From assembly GCA_004376375.1 (NCBI GenBank), contig SOJX01000119.1, forward strand, positions 1 through 58,092: DNA of 58,092 nucleotides, in the 5' to 3' direction. Position numbers and translations under genes: made by a program. Origin of the DNA: Planctomycetota bacterium. Lineage in GTDB: Bacteria > Planctomycetota > E44-bin39. This document shows positions 7,931 to 16,572 of this stretch, one piece after another. The notes beneath the pieces were generated by a model. That model made no database searches, was not told the origin of the DNA, and saw only the letters and a program-made list of their open reading frames with translations. Every line of letters starts with the position of its first letter. Positions within the stretch are counted from its first letter, which is position 1.

Positions 7931-9253
7931 TTATTTCTTCTCCCATCGCAACAATTCCTGCACCTGCGAGAGCGTTTTATGGTGGTTGATAATCTCGGAG
8001 CGGACGCGGTTCTCCTTTTCGAGCACGTCCTGCGCGCGGTTGGCGAACTCGACGAGTTTTGCTTTCGGGATCACGACGACGCCGTCGTCGTCGCCGACGA
8101 GCCAGTCGCCGGGGAAAATCTTGACGCCGCAGAGCTCGACCGGCACGCCTATCTCGCCGAATCCTTTCGGCTCGCCCGCGTTCGGGCAGACGATTTTTGT
8201 AAACGTCGGAAACTGGAGCTCGCGGATAACGGGAGTGTCCCGCACGGCCCCGTCGACGACGATGCCGGCGAGCCGTTTTTCGACAGCGGTGTGCGTCGCC
8301 AGTTCGCCCCATATCGCAGGCGGCGCGCCGCCGGCGTCGATTACGATTACCTCGCCCTCCTTCGCCTCGTCGATTGCGCGGACCGGCTTCGACCAGTCGC
8401 CGGGGTATGTGCGGACCGTGACGGCCGGGCCGACCATCGTAACGTTCGGGGTGACCGCGAACAGGCCGGGAAGAACGCCGCCGCGATGCATCGCGTCGGT
8501 AACGTTTGGCGCCGAGCAGCGCTCGAGGATTTCGCGCACGCCCTCGAGAGTCGCGCGCTTGAAAAGAGTCGTCTCGACCGCGACGCCGGTATCGAGCGCT
8601 TTTAGAATTTCCAGCGTCGCCTGCCTCGCGTCCTTTGCCTTGTTAATCGCACCGCCGACGATAACGATATTTGCGCCCGCGTTCGCCGCCTCGACGCAGG
8701 TCTCGGAGTTGATGCCGCCCGCGGCCGAAAGCGGGATATCGACGGCGCCCGCTACCGCCTTGATACGGTCGAACGGCGACTTGCCTTCCATCTGCTCGTC
8801 GATGGCGAGGTGGACGGCGATGAGGTCGGGGCGAAGCTCTGCAATCTGCTTTGCGCGCGCCCGCAGGTCGGCGACGGCGATAAGATCGACCACGATTTCG
8901 CAGCCGTAGTTGCGCGAAGCCTCGATGCATTCGCGAATTGTCGCGTCCGCGGCCTGACCGAGCACGTCGACGATATTCGCACCGGACTTCGCCGCGCTCT
9001 CGACCTCGGTGCGGCCCGCATCCATCACCTTCATGTCGGCTACAATCACCGCGTCGGGAAAAGCTTCGCGCAGCTTGCGGACACAGGAAAGACCTTCGGC
9101 CTTTATAAGCGGCGTTCCGCATTCAAGCCATACGCGGTCGGTCGCGTCGGCCTGCTGTGCGGCGTTCCAGACCTCCTCGGCGCAGCGGATGGCGCGCGAC
9201 CAGTCGACGAAATCGAGCGCAACCTGGAGTACGGGTTTGTCGGGCAGGCGCAT
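7931..9253 (-). CDS. Hexulose-6-phosphate synthase / RraA-like fusion protein
   Basis: A 440-residue two-domain protein. Residues 1 to ~215 are a 3-hexulose-6-phosphate synthase of the OMP decarboxylase superfamily, with the D-x-K-x-x-D motif in VADMKVMDAG (D73, K75, D78), HLAIDEQ and LSAAGGIN. This family condenses formaldehyde with ribulose 5-phosphate or runs the reverse. Residues ~230-440 are RraA-like (VIVIDAGGAPPAIWGELATH, RDTPVI, GDWLVGDDDGVVVIP), a fold shared by RNase E regulators and HMG/CHA-type aldolases. Such fusions are known, mostly in archaea and some bacteria. The ATG at 9253 is chosen because GGAGG lies 6 nt upstream; a longer frame reads into a repeat. No phosphohexuloisomerase gene is adjacent, so the physiological direction is unclear. 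Confidence 0.88.
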   Translation of the reverse strand: MRLPDKPVLQVALDFVDWSRAIRCAEEVWNAAQQADATDRVWLECGTPLIKAEGLSCVRKLREAFPDAVIVADMKVMDAGRTEVESAAKSGANIVDVLGQAADATIRECIEASRNYGCEIVVDLIAVADLRARAKQIAELRPDLIAVHLAIDEQMEGKSPFDRIKAVAGAVDIPLSAAGGINSETCVEAANAGANIVIVGGAINKAKDARQATLEILKALDTGVAVETTLFKRATLEGVREILERCSAPNVTDAMHRGGVLPGLFAVTPNVTMVGPAVTVRTYPGDWSKPVRAIDEAKEGEVIVIDAGGAPPAIWGELATHTAVEKRLAGIVVDGAVRDTPVIRELQFPTFTKIVCPNAGEPKGFGEIGVPVELCGVKIFPGDWLVGDDDGVVVIPKAKLVEFANRAQDVLEKENRVRSEIINHHKTLSQVQELLRWEKK

Positions 9254-9270
9254 GGGGCCTCCGTTGCAAT

Positions 9271-9408
9271 TTTCGATTTTCGATTTATGATTTTCGATTG
9301 TTGCTAATTGGAACCTGGAAGTCAACCAAGAAATGCATGAATATACGGCGATAAAAAAAATGACTGCCGATTTCAATCGACAATCGTAAATCGTAAATCG
9401 AAAATCGT
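9271..9408. repeat. Inverted pair of CGATTTT-type heptad arrays
   Basis: 9271-9300 has TTTCGATTTTCGATTTATGA-type units and 9375-9408 has CAATCGACAATCGTAAATCG-type units, the reverse complement of the first. They flank about 75 bp. The two arms can pair into a long hairpin. The same type occurs at 18351-18395 and 36471-36505. Confidence 0.8.
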
Positions 9409-9409
9409 T

Positions 9410-9862
9410 TTACTCGCCGACGAGTTGGACGATAAGCTCGACGTTGTGCGGGCGGTTGTCGAAGCAGATGAAAACAATCGACTGCCACGTGCCGAGAATG
9501 GGCGTACCCTTGATGAAGGGCACGGAGATGGAAGGGCCGACGAGCGATGCGCGCAGGTGGCTGTGGCCGTTGCCATCGTTGTGGTAGCGGTGGTGGGCGT
9601 AGTTGCCCTCGGGAACGTTCTTCTTGAACCAGTTCCTGAGGTCTTCGATGCAGCCGGGCTCGAATTCGGTCGTGGTGAGCGCGCCGGTCGCGCCCGCATA
9701 GAAAACGGTCACAATGCCGTCGGAAAGACCGCTGCCCTCAACGGCCCGTGCGATCTGTTCTGAGACATTTACAACGTCGCAGTTGCCCTGGCTCTTGAAT
9801 CGAATGGTGTCGGTTATGACCCTGGTGCCCACTTTGTCCTGCCTTCTTGCGCGAATTCCCAT
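9410..9862 (-). CDS. YjbQ family (UPF0047) protein
   Basis: 150 residues from the ATG at 9862, which follows GGAGGAG at good spacing. The family signature is clear: TVFYAGATGALTTTEFEPG, NYAHHRYHNDGNGHSHLRAS, VPFIKGTPILGTWQSIVFI and FDNRPHNVELIVQL. The conserved His cluster (HH, H, H) and the loop GTWQ are intact. Members adopt a compact trimeric fold; weak thiamine-phosphate synthase activity has been reported for some, but the cellular role is not settled. Length matches the family. Confidence 0.93.
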   Translation of the reverse strand: MGIRARRQDKVGTRVITDTIRFKSQGNCDVVNVSEQIARAVEGSGLSDGIVTVFYAGATGALTTTEFEPGCIEDLRNWFKKNVPEGNYAHHRYHNDGNGHSHLRASLVGPSISVPFIKGTPILGTWQSIVFICFDNRPHNVELIVQLVGE

Positions 9863-9950
9863 TCTGTTTCTCCTCCGGGGAGAATTCAATTTTAGCTCTT
9901 TAGAAGGCCGAAGTCAACGGTTTTCCGATGCAAACGGGGGCATGCTGATA

Positions 9951-10047
9951 TGGTGGGGCGGACATTCCTGTCTGCCTGCAGGGGCGAGGCATGCGCGTGT
10001 TTCTTGCCCCCATAAAATAACCCGCCGGTCAAGCCCGGCGGCTAAAT
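9951..10047. repeat. REP-like palindrome cluster
   Basis: Three palindromic units follow one another: GGCGGACATTCCTGTCTGCC (about 9959-9978), GGGGCGAGGCATGCGCGTGTTTCTTGCCCC (about 9980-10010) and CCCGCCGGTCAAGCCCGGCGGC (10021-10042). Close copies of the second occur at 12727-12762 and 54811-54846, and of the third at 57858-57885. Confidence 0.8.
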
Positions 10048-10119
10048 GACTAAAGACCAACCGCCAGAGGTTCATTGCTGCGCTCTTGTTACCTATCACC
10101 TGTCACTTATCACTCTGAA

Positions 10120-10383
10120 TTACCTGTTCATCTCCAGGACCTTGCGGATAATTTCCTCGTCCGGCCCGCATTCCTGACAGCAGTCGGCGAGCGTGCCGTT
10201 GACGGCGACCGCGGGCGCACAACGGACGCCCAGCTTTTTCGCCTTTTCCGCGATCTCGGGATCGTTCATATCGAGAACGATAACTTCAACGTCCTCGCCG
10301 CCGACGCGGTTTATCATCTCGATCGCTTCCTTGCAGGCGGGACAGCCTGCGCTGAAGACTTCGACCTTGCATTTGCCTGCCAT
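10120..10383 (-). CDS. Small thioredoxin-like protein with CPAC motif
   Basis: 87 residues with KVEVFSAGCPACKEAI at the N-terminus, giving a C-P-A-C redox motif at residues 14-17, and a cis-Pro type segment RCAPAVAVNG. It resembles the small redox-active-disulfide/glutaredoxin-like proteins. Extra cysteines near the end (DCCQECG) might bind metal. It is the third minus-strand gene after the toroid protein and the Sec-containing MerC-like protein, so it may be a redox partner of the latter. That link is inferred from position only. Confidence 0.85.
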   Translation of the reverse strand: MAGKCKVEVFSAGCPACKEAIEMINRVGGEDVEVIVLDMNDPEIAEKAKKLGVRCAPAVAVNGTLADCCQECGPDEEIIRKVLEMNR

Positions 10384-10439
10384 TATTCTACCTCTCTATA
10401 AACGGTTTTTCGGTTGTTCGGTTCGTCGGTTTTTCGGTA

Positions 10440-10520
10440 CGACAGACATTTTTGTCTGTCGATTGTAGGGGCAGGTTTCAAACCTGCCCTCTTGCCGGGC
10501 GGGTCTGAGACCCGCCCCTA
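10440..10520. repeat. REP-like palindromes at the 3' end of the selenoprotein gene
   Basis: 10440-10461 is ACGACAGACATTTTTGTCTG. 10465-10489 and 10495-10520 form GTAGGGGCAGGTTTCAAACC and GGGCGGGTCTGAGACCCGCC units. On the minus strand the last element starts exactly at the TAG stop codon of the upstream gene, so it may act as its transcription terminator. Confidence 0.75.
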
Positions 10521-11243
10521 CTTCTTAATTATCCTCCGCAGCCAGCCTTTCGGCCACGAGTGAAGAAACGATGCCACGACAAGAGCAGCGAGTCCAATAT
10601 ACATGAAAACGTCGGAATTGTAAATGAATTTCGACACTATAATCGTCGCCGCGCCCGCAAGACCGAGGAAAAACGGCAAATAACCCCTGCGCCCCTTCGC
10701 CTTGTAAAGTAATGCGCCAACGGCAAGCAGAAGGAAAAGAAACGTTATCGGCAGCAGGTATTTCACCTGGAGTAGAAACCCGAGGCCGATTGATGATAGC
10801 AATCCCGCCGCTCCGAGCGGCGACCATGCCACGACTCACGTAGGGCACGCGGCTTTCGGGAAAAGCACGACAAGCCAGCTGAACGCGCCGGTCAGAAGAC
10901 CGAGACAACCTTTCTTTATTTTTGGAAACTGATCCGCAATCGGTTCGAGTGCGGTCTTTATTTTCTCCAGCGGTGGGATCCCGGACCGGGTCCCGTCGGC
11001 CTGTTCGTATGCGCGTCAGGCCGCGCCCGGCTCGCCCGGCTCCATGCCTGCGATATCTTTCCCGTCGACAAGTATCGTCGGCGAGCCGTAACGCTTCGCA
11101 TAATCGGGCGCGTTCTGGTCGTGCTGTTCCCACTCCGTCCAGCGCGGCGCACGGCCGAAATACGCAAACGCCTTCTTCAGCCGCCCACGGGCAGCATCCG
11201 CATTCACTCAGTCGTGGTCGTATATCAGTTCAATGTTTGGCAT
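10518..11243 (-). CDS. Thioredoxin-like/MerC-like membrane selenoprotein with three predicted Sec
   Basis: Reading from the ATG at 11243 to the TAG at 10518 gives 242 codons in one frame, interrupted only by three UGA codons (11210-11208, 11018-11016, 10838-10836; codons 12, 76 and 136). The N-terminal domain is thioredoxin-like (MPNIELIYDHD-UGA-VNADAARGRL, WTEWEQ, YGSPTILVDGKDIAG). The C-terminal domain matches MerC with four hydrophobic segments: ACPT-UGA-VV, then AAGLLSSIGLGFL, and MYIGLAALV. UGA stands where relatives have cysteine: DCPN, CCRxY, and the metal-binding C-x-x-C of MerC. Each UGA has a hairpin 12-16 nt downstream. A TAA directly before the ATG fixes the start. The gene begins 13 bp after the toroid gene. 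The role is probably mercury or thiol/selenol redox transport; substrate unknown. Confidence 0.88.
10806..10838 (-). promoter_or_regulatory. Candidate bacterial SECIS for Sec136
   Basis: Starting at the UGA (10838-10836), 13 nt are followed by a perfect 7-bp stem CGCCGCT/AGCGGCG around loop CGG. Bacterial SECIS elements lie in this position, so that SelB can be recruited at the UGA. It is the best paired of the three hairpins in this gene. Confidence 0.6.
10981..11018 (-). promoter_or_regulatory. Candidate bacterial SECIS for Sec76
   Basis: After the UGA (11018-11016) come 16 nt, then CCGAC, loop GGGACCCG and GTCCGG. This pairs as a 5-bp stem with one bulged C. Weaker than the other two, in a GC-rich context. 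Confidence 0.4.
11180..11210 (-). promoter_or_regulatory. Candidate bacterial SECIS for Sec12
   Basis: After the UGA (11210-11208) come 12 nt, then a 6-bp stem GCTGCC/GGCGGC (one G-T pair) with loop CGTG. The distance fits a bacterial SECIS. Confidence 0.5.
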
Positions 11244-11256
11244 TTAACCCGAGAGA

Positions 11257-12675
11257 TTATTTCCTTCTCCCAACATTCGCCCGCGCATAACGATAATATA
11301 TATCCAGTATCGTTGCACACATCGCGGTGGTAAAGACTCTTCCGTACTTCTCCGAGAGCTCACCCATTACAGGGTTCCATGAGCCGTCATGGTGATGCCT
11401 TCCCGCCCTCTGGTGATAAAGAAGAGTTTTCTTCATTGCCTCATTCCACTTTTTCCACTGTGATCCACCCAACTCAAATTTAGCCGCGGTTCCCCAGAAA
11501 ATGTACTCGGTATCCCGCCTTTCTTTCCATGACGGCAAGTACTCCCCTACCAGTTCTGTTGCTTTGGAAACCGCAGGATGAGTCCGTTTCCGACCACTGT
11601 AAACACCGGCAGTAACAGCCATGGCGGCATGCAGGAGTTGTTGATTCCTGACGGGTTCTTCCTTGCTCAATTCTGGGACAAAGACTGCCGCAGAATCAAG
11701 ATATTCCAGAATTTTGCCGGACTGACCGGGGAAACCACCCAATCCAAGCATCCTGGCCGCCCTTATCGCCATTGCCGCATAACAGGTTGACCTGATATCG
11801 GCTGTTGTTTCGCCCTCCCGCGCCGGAAAGCCGCCGTTTTCCAGTTGCCTCGATAACAGGTTCGTTATTGCCCTGTTTCCCAGACCATCGATCTTTTCTT
11901 TCTCAAACAGGATCCCGAAATCACAAATCGCACCTGCACATAAGGCCTGGACTACGGTATTCGGAAATATGCTTCCATTCTCATTCATCCGGCCGGAAAG
12001 AAAATCCAGCCCCTTTTCGAATTGATCTCGGGACTGTCCCATGTAATTCTTTGCATCCCAGTACCACGCAAAGGAAATCAGCACCATGCCCGTAGTCATC
12101 AGATCGCCACCGATAGAGCCGTCTTCAGAAAGCCACCTGCCATCGGGAGCCTGGTAACAGAGATCAAACCGACCGGCGGAGGTAGGATGTCCATGCGAGC
12201 CGTCCGGATAGCTGTATACGTATATGCGTTTTCCAAACCTGTACAGTAAATCATAGTAATCATCATTCCGTCCGGAAGGCCGAACGGAAAACAGATGCGA
12301 CTGGACTTTTTTATGATAATCGGAAGTCTTGTATTCTTTTACCTCATCCGACATAAGTACCTTCACATAATTCATGAATTGATCTCTGTCAAATGCATCG
12401 AAGCCAACCCAGCCCGAGTTTACGAGCACGATTGCAATTGAAGCACTGCATTCTTCGGGTGCTTTGATGAAATCGCGGGCAATCTGCATCTGGCCGTAAG
12501 GCGCCATTTGTATAATCTTCTCAACAGCTTTTTCCCTGACCTTAGCGTCCTTGGATTGCAGCCTGCCGCGCCAGTACTGGAACTTTAAAGGTTTATAAAG
12601 AGCAAAGCCACCGATCACCAGCGCGAACAGCGCGATGACCACGATTCCGAGCTTCAGCGGCAGACCGGATTTCAT
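11257..12675 (-). CDS. Membrane-anchored alpha/alpha-toroid (prenyltransferase-like) protein
   Basis: 472 residues from the ATG at 12675, which follows GGAGG. The N-terminus MKSGLPLKLGIVVIALFA is a single membrane anchor, then a short helical module (FQYWRGRLQSKDAKVREKAV) shared with the proteins at 29733, 33964 and 36483. The rest resembles the squalene cyclase/prenyltransferase toroid fold: LLSRQLENGGFPAREGE, IRSTCYAAMAIRAARMLG, AMAVTAGVY and GSWNPVMGELSEKYGRVF. No catalytic DxDD or zinc triad is evident, so enzymatic activity is doubtful. The same fold occurs in the thioester domain of A2M. It heads the three-gene minus-strand cluster containing the MerC-like selenoprotein. Confidence 0.78.
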   Translation of the reverse strand: MKSGLPLKLGIVVIALFALVIGGFALYKPLKFQYWRGRLQSKDAKVREKAVEKIIQMAPYGQMQIARDFIKAPEECSASIAIVLVNSGWVGFDAFDRDQFMNYVKVLMSDEVKEYKTSDYHKKVQSHLFSVRPSGRNDDYYDLLYRFGKRIYVYSYPDGSHGHPTSAGRFDLCYQAPDGRWLSEDGSIGGDLMTTGMVLISFAWYWDAKNYMGQSRDQFEKGLDFLSGRMNENGSIFPNTVVQALCAGAICDFGILFEKEKIDGLGNRAITNLLSRQLENGGFPAREGETTADIRSTCYAAMAIRAARMLGLGGFPGQSGKILEYLDSAAVFVPELSKEEPVRNQQLLHAAMAVTAGVYSGRKRTHPAVSKATELVGEYLPSWKERRDTEYIFWGTAAKFELGGSQWKKWNEAMKKTLLYHQRAGRHHHDGSWNPVMGELSEKYGRVFTTAMCATILDIYYRYARANVGRRK

Positions 12676-12691
12676 GCATCCTCCGATAACT

Positions 12692-12719
12692 ATTCTAAAC
12701 GCTGCATGATAGAATTCAA
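12692..12719 (-). promoter_or_regulatory. Promoter for toroid/selenoprotein cluster
   Basis: On the minus strand TTGAAT (12719-12714), a 16-bp spacer and TAGAAT (12697-12692). The predicted start is about 10-15 nt before the ATG at 12675. It is divergent from the selB promoter, with REP-like elements between them. Confidence 0.5.
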
Positions 12720-12726
12720 CGAGTTT

Positions 12727-12797
12727 TGTAGGGGCAAGAAACACGCGCATGCCTTGCCCCTACATACGCGCGCCGCAAGCGGCGCGGCTAACATATT
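12727..12797. repeat. Two REP-like palindromes between divergent selB and selenoprotein cluster
   Basis: GTAGGGGCAAGAAACACGCG continuing to CATGCCTTGCCCCTAC (12727-12762), then GCGCGCCGCAAGCGGCGCGG with CTAACATATT (about 12768-12797). The first is an inverted near-copy of those at 9980 and 54811. Confidence 0.8.
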
Positions 12798-12822
12798 GAT
12801 TATTTCCCTGTCAGTGAATATG

Positions 12823-12851
12823 TTGCGCCGGGCGGCGGGTTGTGTTAGAAT
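12823..12851 (+). promoter_or_regulatory. Candidate selB promoter
   Basis: TTGCGC (12823-12828), 17-bp spacer, TAGAAT (12846-12851). The -10 matches 5 of 6; the -35 only TTG. It lies about 30 nt upstream of the GTG start. Confidence 0.4.
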
Positions 12852-12879
12852 TTTTCCCGCATCGCGCACGGAGAATAAA

Positions 12880-14802
12880 GTGCCGAAAGAGGAAATCGCA
12901 CATATCACCGTCGGGACGGCCGGGCATATCGACCACGGCAAGACCGCGCTCATCAAGGCGCTTTCGGGCATCGACGCCGACCGCCTGCCCGAGGAAAAGA
13001 AACGCGGCATCACAATCGACATCGGTTACGCGCAGGTGCATTCCGCCCTCGGCGCGACCGTCGGCATCGTCGACGTTCCCGGCCACGAGAAGTTCATCAA
13101 GAACATGGTAGCCGGCGCGACCGGGATGGACGCGGTAATCCTCGTCGTCGCGGCGGACGACGGAGTCATGCCGCAGACACGCGAGCACCTCGACATCCTC
13201 ACGCTGCTCGGCATCGAGCGCGGCATGATAGCGCTCACAAAGATAGACCTCGTGGATGAAGAGATGGTCGAGCTTGCGGAGGAAGACGTGCTCGAGCTGG
13301 TTAAGGGCACGTTTCTCGAGGGCGCGCCGCTGGTACGGACCTCAACGGCAACCGGCGAAGGAATCGAGGAATTCAAGAAAACGCTTCAGGAGATAATCGC
13401 GGGCACGCCCGAAAAAGAGCCGACCGGCCCGTTCCGCATGCCTGTCCAGCGCTCGTTCTCGGCCGAAGGTTTCGGCACCGTCGTCACCGGCGTACCGGCC
13501 TCGGGCTCGGTAAAAATCGGCGATTCGGTCGAGGTACTGCCCCGTGACCTGAAAGGCCGCATCCGCGGCATACAGTCTTTTCTGACCTCGATCGAAGCCG
13601 GCTCGGCCGGGCACCGGACCGCGCTCAATATCGCGGGCGTCGACTACAAGAACATCGCGCGCGGCGACGTCGTCTGCATGCCCGAAGTCTTCACCTCCTC
13701 GACGCTCGTGGAGGGCAGGCTGCATCTTCTCAAGTCAACGCAACCGCTTATGACAAACACGGCCGTCCGATTCCACGTCGGCTGCGCAGAAGCGCTGGGA
13801 ACGGTCATCCTGCTAGAAGAAAAAACGCTTTCACCCGGCTGCGGCATGCTGGTCCAGTTCAGGCTGGAATCGCCCGTGGTCGTCGCGTCGGGCGACCGGT
13901 TCGTAATCAGGCTCCAGTCGCCCGCCGTCACCATCGGCGGCGGCGTTCTTTTCGGACCGTCCCAGTTCCGCCTGCGGACCGGCAAGGATTACCAGATCGA
14001 AAACCTGAAACGCAAAGAAGCCGCGCTGGGCGACCCGGCGGCGATTCTCGAGGCGCGCATGGCCGAGCGTGGGTTCCGACTCGTTACGAGGGAAGAGCTG
14101 CCGGTCGCCGCCGAGCTGCCGAAGGCCGATGCGGCCGCAATTACAAAAAAACTCGAAGAAGAAGGCAGGATATACGGCATCAGCCAGGGCACGTCATATA
14201 TCCATGCCGATTCCCTGAAACGCGGCCGGGACATGCTTTTCGAGTGGGTTTCGAAATACTTCGAAAAGCATCCCGACGTGCTTTCCGTGCCGCTCGTCGA
14301 AGCGTCCGAAGCGCTCCGCCTGCCCGAGACCGTTTCAAAGGAAATCGCACGCCTGCTTGGCGAAGACGGGAAAATCCTGTTGCGGGCGGGGCGGATTCGC
14401 CTGCCCGGGCGCGAAGTACAACTCTCGGGCGAAAGAGAAGAGCTTGCCGCCAGGATCGACAGCATATTCCAGGAAGCAAGGTTCAAGCCGCCCACCGTCG
14501 CCGACCTGCCGGAAATTCTGAGCGCCAAATCGGAAACCGTCGAAAGCATCGTCGCCTTCCTTACGGAAAGCGAAAGGCTCACCGACCTCGGCCGCGGCTG
14601 CCTGCTTCATTCCGACATGATGGCCGAAGGCGAGCGGATGCTGCGTGAATTACTTAAAGACGGCAAGGCGATGAAGATGTCGGAGATGCGGGAAGCGTTC
14701 AACTCGACGCGGAAATTCATGATCCCGCTTATGGAACATTTTGACCGCAGGAAAATCACCATCCGCGACGGCGACTTCCGAAAACTGGTCGAGAAGAGAT
14801 AA
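12880..14802 (+). CDS. selB: Selenocysteine-specific elongation factor SelB
   Basis: 640 residues from the GTG at 12880, which follows CGGAGA. The GTPase domain has G1 [11 protein letters not shown] (residues 12-22), the switch [18 protein letters not shown] (65-72) and TKID (120-123). [11 protein letters not shown] and RGITIDIG distinguish SelB from EF-Tu and IF2. Two beta-barrel domains follow, then about 270 residues of winged-helix C-terminus ([20 protein letters not shown]; final [16 protein letters not shown]) that bind the SECIS hairpin. SelB delivers Sec-tRNA to UGA codons. Its presence shows the genome decodes UGA as Sec. selA, selD and the tRNA-Sec gene are not in the window. It is divergent from a selenoprotein cluster. 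Confidence 0.96.
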   Translation: MPKEEIAHITVGTAGHIDHGKTALIKALSGIDADRLPEEKKRGITIDIGYAQVHSALGATVGIVDVPGHEKFIKNMVAGATGMDAVILVVAADDGVMPQTREHLDILTLLGIERGMIALTKIDLVDEEMVELAEEDVLELVKGTFLEGAPLVRTSTATGEGIEEFKKTLQEIIAGTPEKEPTGPFRMPVQRSFSAEGFGTVVTGVPASGSVKIGDSVEVLPRDLKGRIRGIQSFLTSIEAGSAGHRTALNIAGVDYKNIARGDVVCMPEVFTSSTLVEGRLHLLKSTQPLMTNTAVRFHVGCAEALGTVILLEEKTLSPGCGMLVQFRLESPVVVASGDRFVIRLQSPAVTIGGGVLFGPSQFRLRTGKDYQIENLKRKEAALGDPAAILEARMAERGFRLVTREELPVAAELPKADAAAITKKLEEEGRIYGISQGTSYIHADSLKRGRDMLFEWVSKYFEKHPDVLSVPLVEASEALRLPETVSKEIARLLGEDGKILLRAGRIRLPGREVQLSGEREELAARIDSIFQEARFKPPTVADLPEILSAKSETVESIVAFLTESERLTDLGRGCLLHSDMMAEGERMLRELLKDGKAMKMSEMREAFNSTRKFMIPLMEHFDRRKITIRDGDFRKLVEKR

Positions 14803-14947
14803 GTGATAGGTGATAAGTGAAGAAGGATAAGAATATAATATATATAGCGGCGCAGCTTGAGGCGCGTTGATTAATTCAGATTAACGGCGGGCAAGCCCGC
14901 CCGCTAAATATATTTAAATAATAATATGACGTTTGACGTTTGACGCT
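14803..14947. repeat. Heptad and REP-like repeats between selB and accA
   Basis: Contains AGTGATAGGTGATAAGTGAAG (14803 on), the palindromes AGCGGCGCAGCTTGAGGCGCG (about 14847) and AACGGCGGGCAAGCCCGCCCGCTAAATATA (about 14882-14911), and GACGTTTGACGTTTGACG (14929-14946). The palindromes lie between the convergent 3' ends of selB and accA and may terminate both. Confidence 0.7.
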
Positions 14948-14949
14948 TC

Positions 14950-15936
14950 TTAGGTGCTTACGACAGCCGGTTCGAGGTATTTGCCGACCGACTTCAGGCG
15001 CTCATACCGGCGATCTACAAGCTCCCCGCATGGAACGCCGTCAAACTCGGCCAGCGTCGATTCGAGGTATGCCCGGACGCTGCGAGCCGCGCCGATGTGG
15101 TCCCTGTGGGCGCCGCCGAGCGGCTCCGGCACGATGTCGTCGACAATACCGAACTCCTTGAGATCCTGGGCGGTGAGTTTCAGGGTGTTGGCGGCATCTT
15201 CCGCGCGCTCCGAAGTCTTCCATAAAATCGAAGCGCAACCCTCGGGCGAGATAACCGAATAGTACGCGTTTTCCATTATCGCCAGCCGGTCGGCGACGCC
15301 GATGCCGAGCGCGCCGCCCGAGCCGCCTTCGCCGATGACAATGGTGACGATCGGAACGCGCAGCCTGCTCATCTCGCGTATGTTCTCGGCAATGGCGTGC
15401 GCCTGGCCGCGCTCTTCCGCGCCGACGCCGGGATAGGCGCCGGGTGTATCGACAAACGTGATAACGGGAAGCCGGAATTTTTCGGCAAGGCACATCTTGT
15501 GGAGCGCTTTCCTGTATCCTTCGGGATGCGCCATCCCGAAGTTGCAGGCCATTTTTTCGCGGACCGCGCGCCCCTTGCAATGGCCGACAACCATCACACG
15601 CCGCCCGTTCAGCCGCGCAAGGCCGGTAACGACCGCCTTGTCGTCGCCGAAGCGGCGGTCGCCGTGAAGCTCGAGAAAATCGTTGAAAACGAACTCAATA
15701 TAGTCCGGCGTCAAAGGACGGTTCGGATGACGGGCAAGCTGGACGCGCTGCCATGCCGTGAGCTTTGAAAAAATATCCTTTTTCAGGCTGTCGCAACGCT
15801 CGCGAAGCTCGCCGATCTGGCTCGACAGGTCCGTCTCAGTCGTGACGCTGAACGTCTCCAGCTCTTCGATCATCTTCTCGAGCTCGATGATCGGCTTCTC
15901 GAAATCAAGATAGTTCTTGGGCACAGTCTGCGCCAT
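14950..15936 (-). CDS. accA: Acetyl-CoA carboxylase carboxyltransferase subunit alpha
   Basis: 328 residues from ATG 15936 (AAGGGG upstream); an ATG five codons earlier is less well placed. With AccD, AccA transfers the carboxyl group from biotin to acetyl-CoA, the first step of fatty acid synthesis. Signatures are LDFEKPIIELEKMIEEL, WQRVQLARHPNRPLTPDYI, LHGDRRFGDDKAVVTGLARL, ITFVDTPGAYPGVGAEERGQ, GEGGSGGALGIGVADRL and the residue pattern ENAYYSVISPEGCASILW. The whole chain is intact and of normal length. accD is not nearby. Confidence 0.97.
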   Translation of the reverse strand: MAQTVPKNYLDFEKPIIELEKMIEELETFSVTTETDLSSQIGELRERCDSLKKDIFSKLTAWQRVQLARHPNRPLTPDYIEFVFNDFLELHGDRRFGDDKAVVTGLARLNGRRVMVVGHCKGRAVREKMACNFGMAHPEGYRKALHKMCLAEKFRLPVITFVDTPGAYPGVGAEERGQAHAIAENIREMSRLRVPIVTIVIGEGGSGGALGIGVADRLAIMENAYYSVISPEGCASILWKTSERAEDAANTLKLTAQDLKEFGIVDDIVPEPLGGAHRDHIGAARSVRAYLESTLAEFDGVPCGELVDRRYERLKSVGKYLEPAVVST

Positions 15937-16572
15937 GTTATACCCCTTCATCCCGTCAGAAAAACCCCGTCTGCCCGGCCATGGTTTTCAGAAATATCAA
16001 CCATTCAGCCAATAAGAAGGGCGTCGGTCAGACAAGGCTCCCCCTCACTTCCCGACGTTGATGTTTTTTTAATTACCGTTCCCTTACCCAAACCAAGGCG
16101 GTATATGTGAAATTTCTTTAAAAATCCAGTGAAATTTCCGCCTCTGACTGGACATAGGATAGTGAAAGACGCCCTGCAAGGCAACTATATTTTCATCACA
16201 GGCTTTACTGCGATTCACCTACGTAATACCACAAGCAATACCAAATGTTTTGCTATTAGGGATATATTAGGGTGCACGTGCATGGCAAAAGGCAAATTCA
16301 GCCCACAACTCAACTGCACACTGCAATAATTACCTAACCGTCATTTCGGCAGAATCTGAAAATTAATTTAATTTTTTTAACACGCTTCTGAAGAAAGTAT
16401 GAAGGATGAAGTATGAAGGCTGAAACCTTATTTTTCAGAATTCATCCCTTCCGTTTGCGAATTGAGTATTGAGAATTGAGTATCGAGAATTGAGAATTGA
16501 CAATTTCCGATTCACAATTCTCAATTTATATTCTTTTTCATCCTTCATACTTCATCCTTCATACTTTATTTG
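15937..16572. repeat. Intergenic region with nested heptad arrays
   Basis: No gene is recognised in this ~640-bp gap; 15937-16385 is AT-rich unique sequence without convincing coding potential. 16391-16430 carries AAGTATGAAGGATGAAGTATG units and 16535-16566 their reverse complements (TTCATCCTTCATACTTCATC). Inside them, 16458-16500 (GAATTGAGTATTGAGAATTG units) and 16511-16527 (CACAATTCTCAATT) form a second inverted pair. The whole could fold as a nested hairpin. Confidence 0.7.

Noticed and set aside
10525..11133. A 202-codon minus-strand frame across the selenoprotein gene
   Set aside because: It is in another frame, is Arg-rich shadow sequence, and ends without any domain. The UGA-containing frame matches thioredoxin-like and MerC families.
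12880..14802. Reading the SelB-like gene as EF-Tu or IF2 gamma-like GTPase
   Set aside because: The [11 protein letters not shown] and TIDIG motifs, the 640-residue length and the winged-helix C-terminus are specific for SelB.
16129..16329. Plus-strand 66-codon frame in the accA-lipoprotein gap
   Set aside because: No ribosome binding site, no recognisable features, atypical composition.
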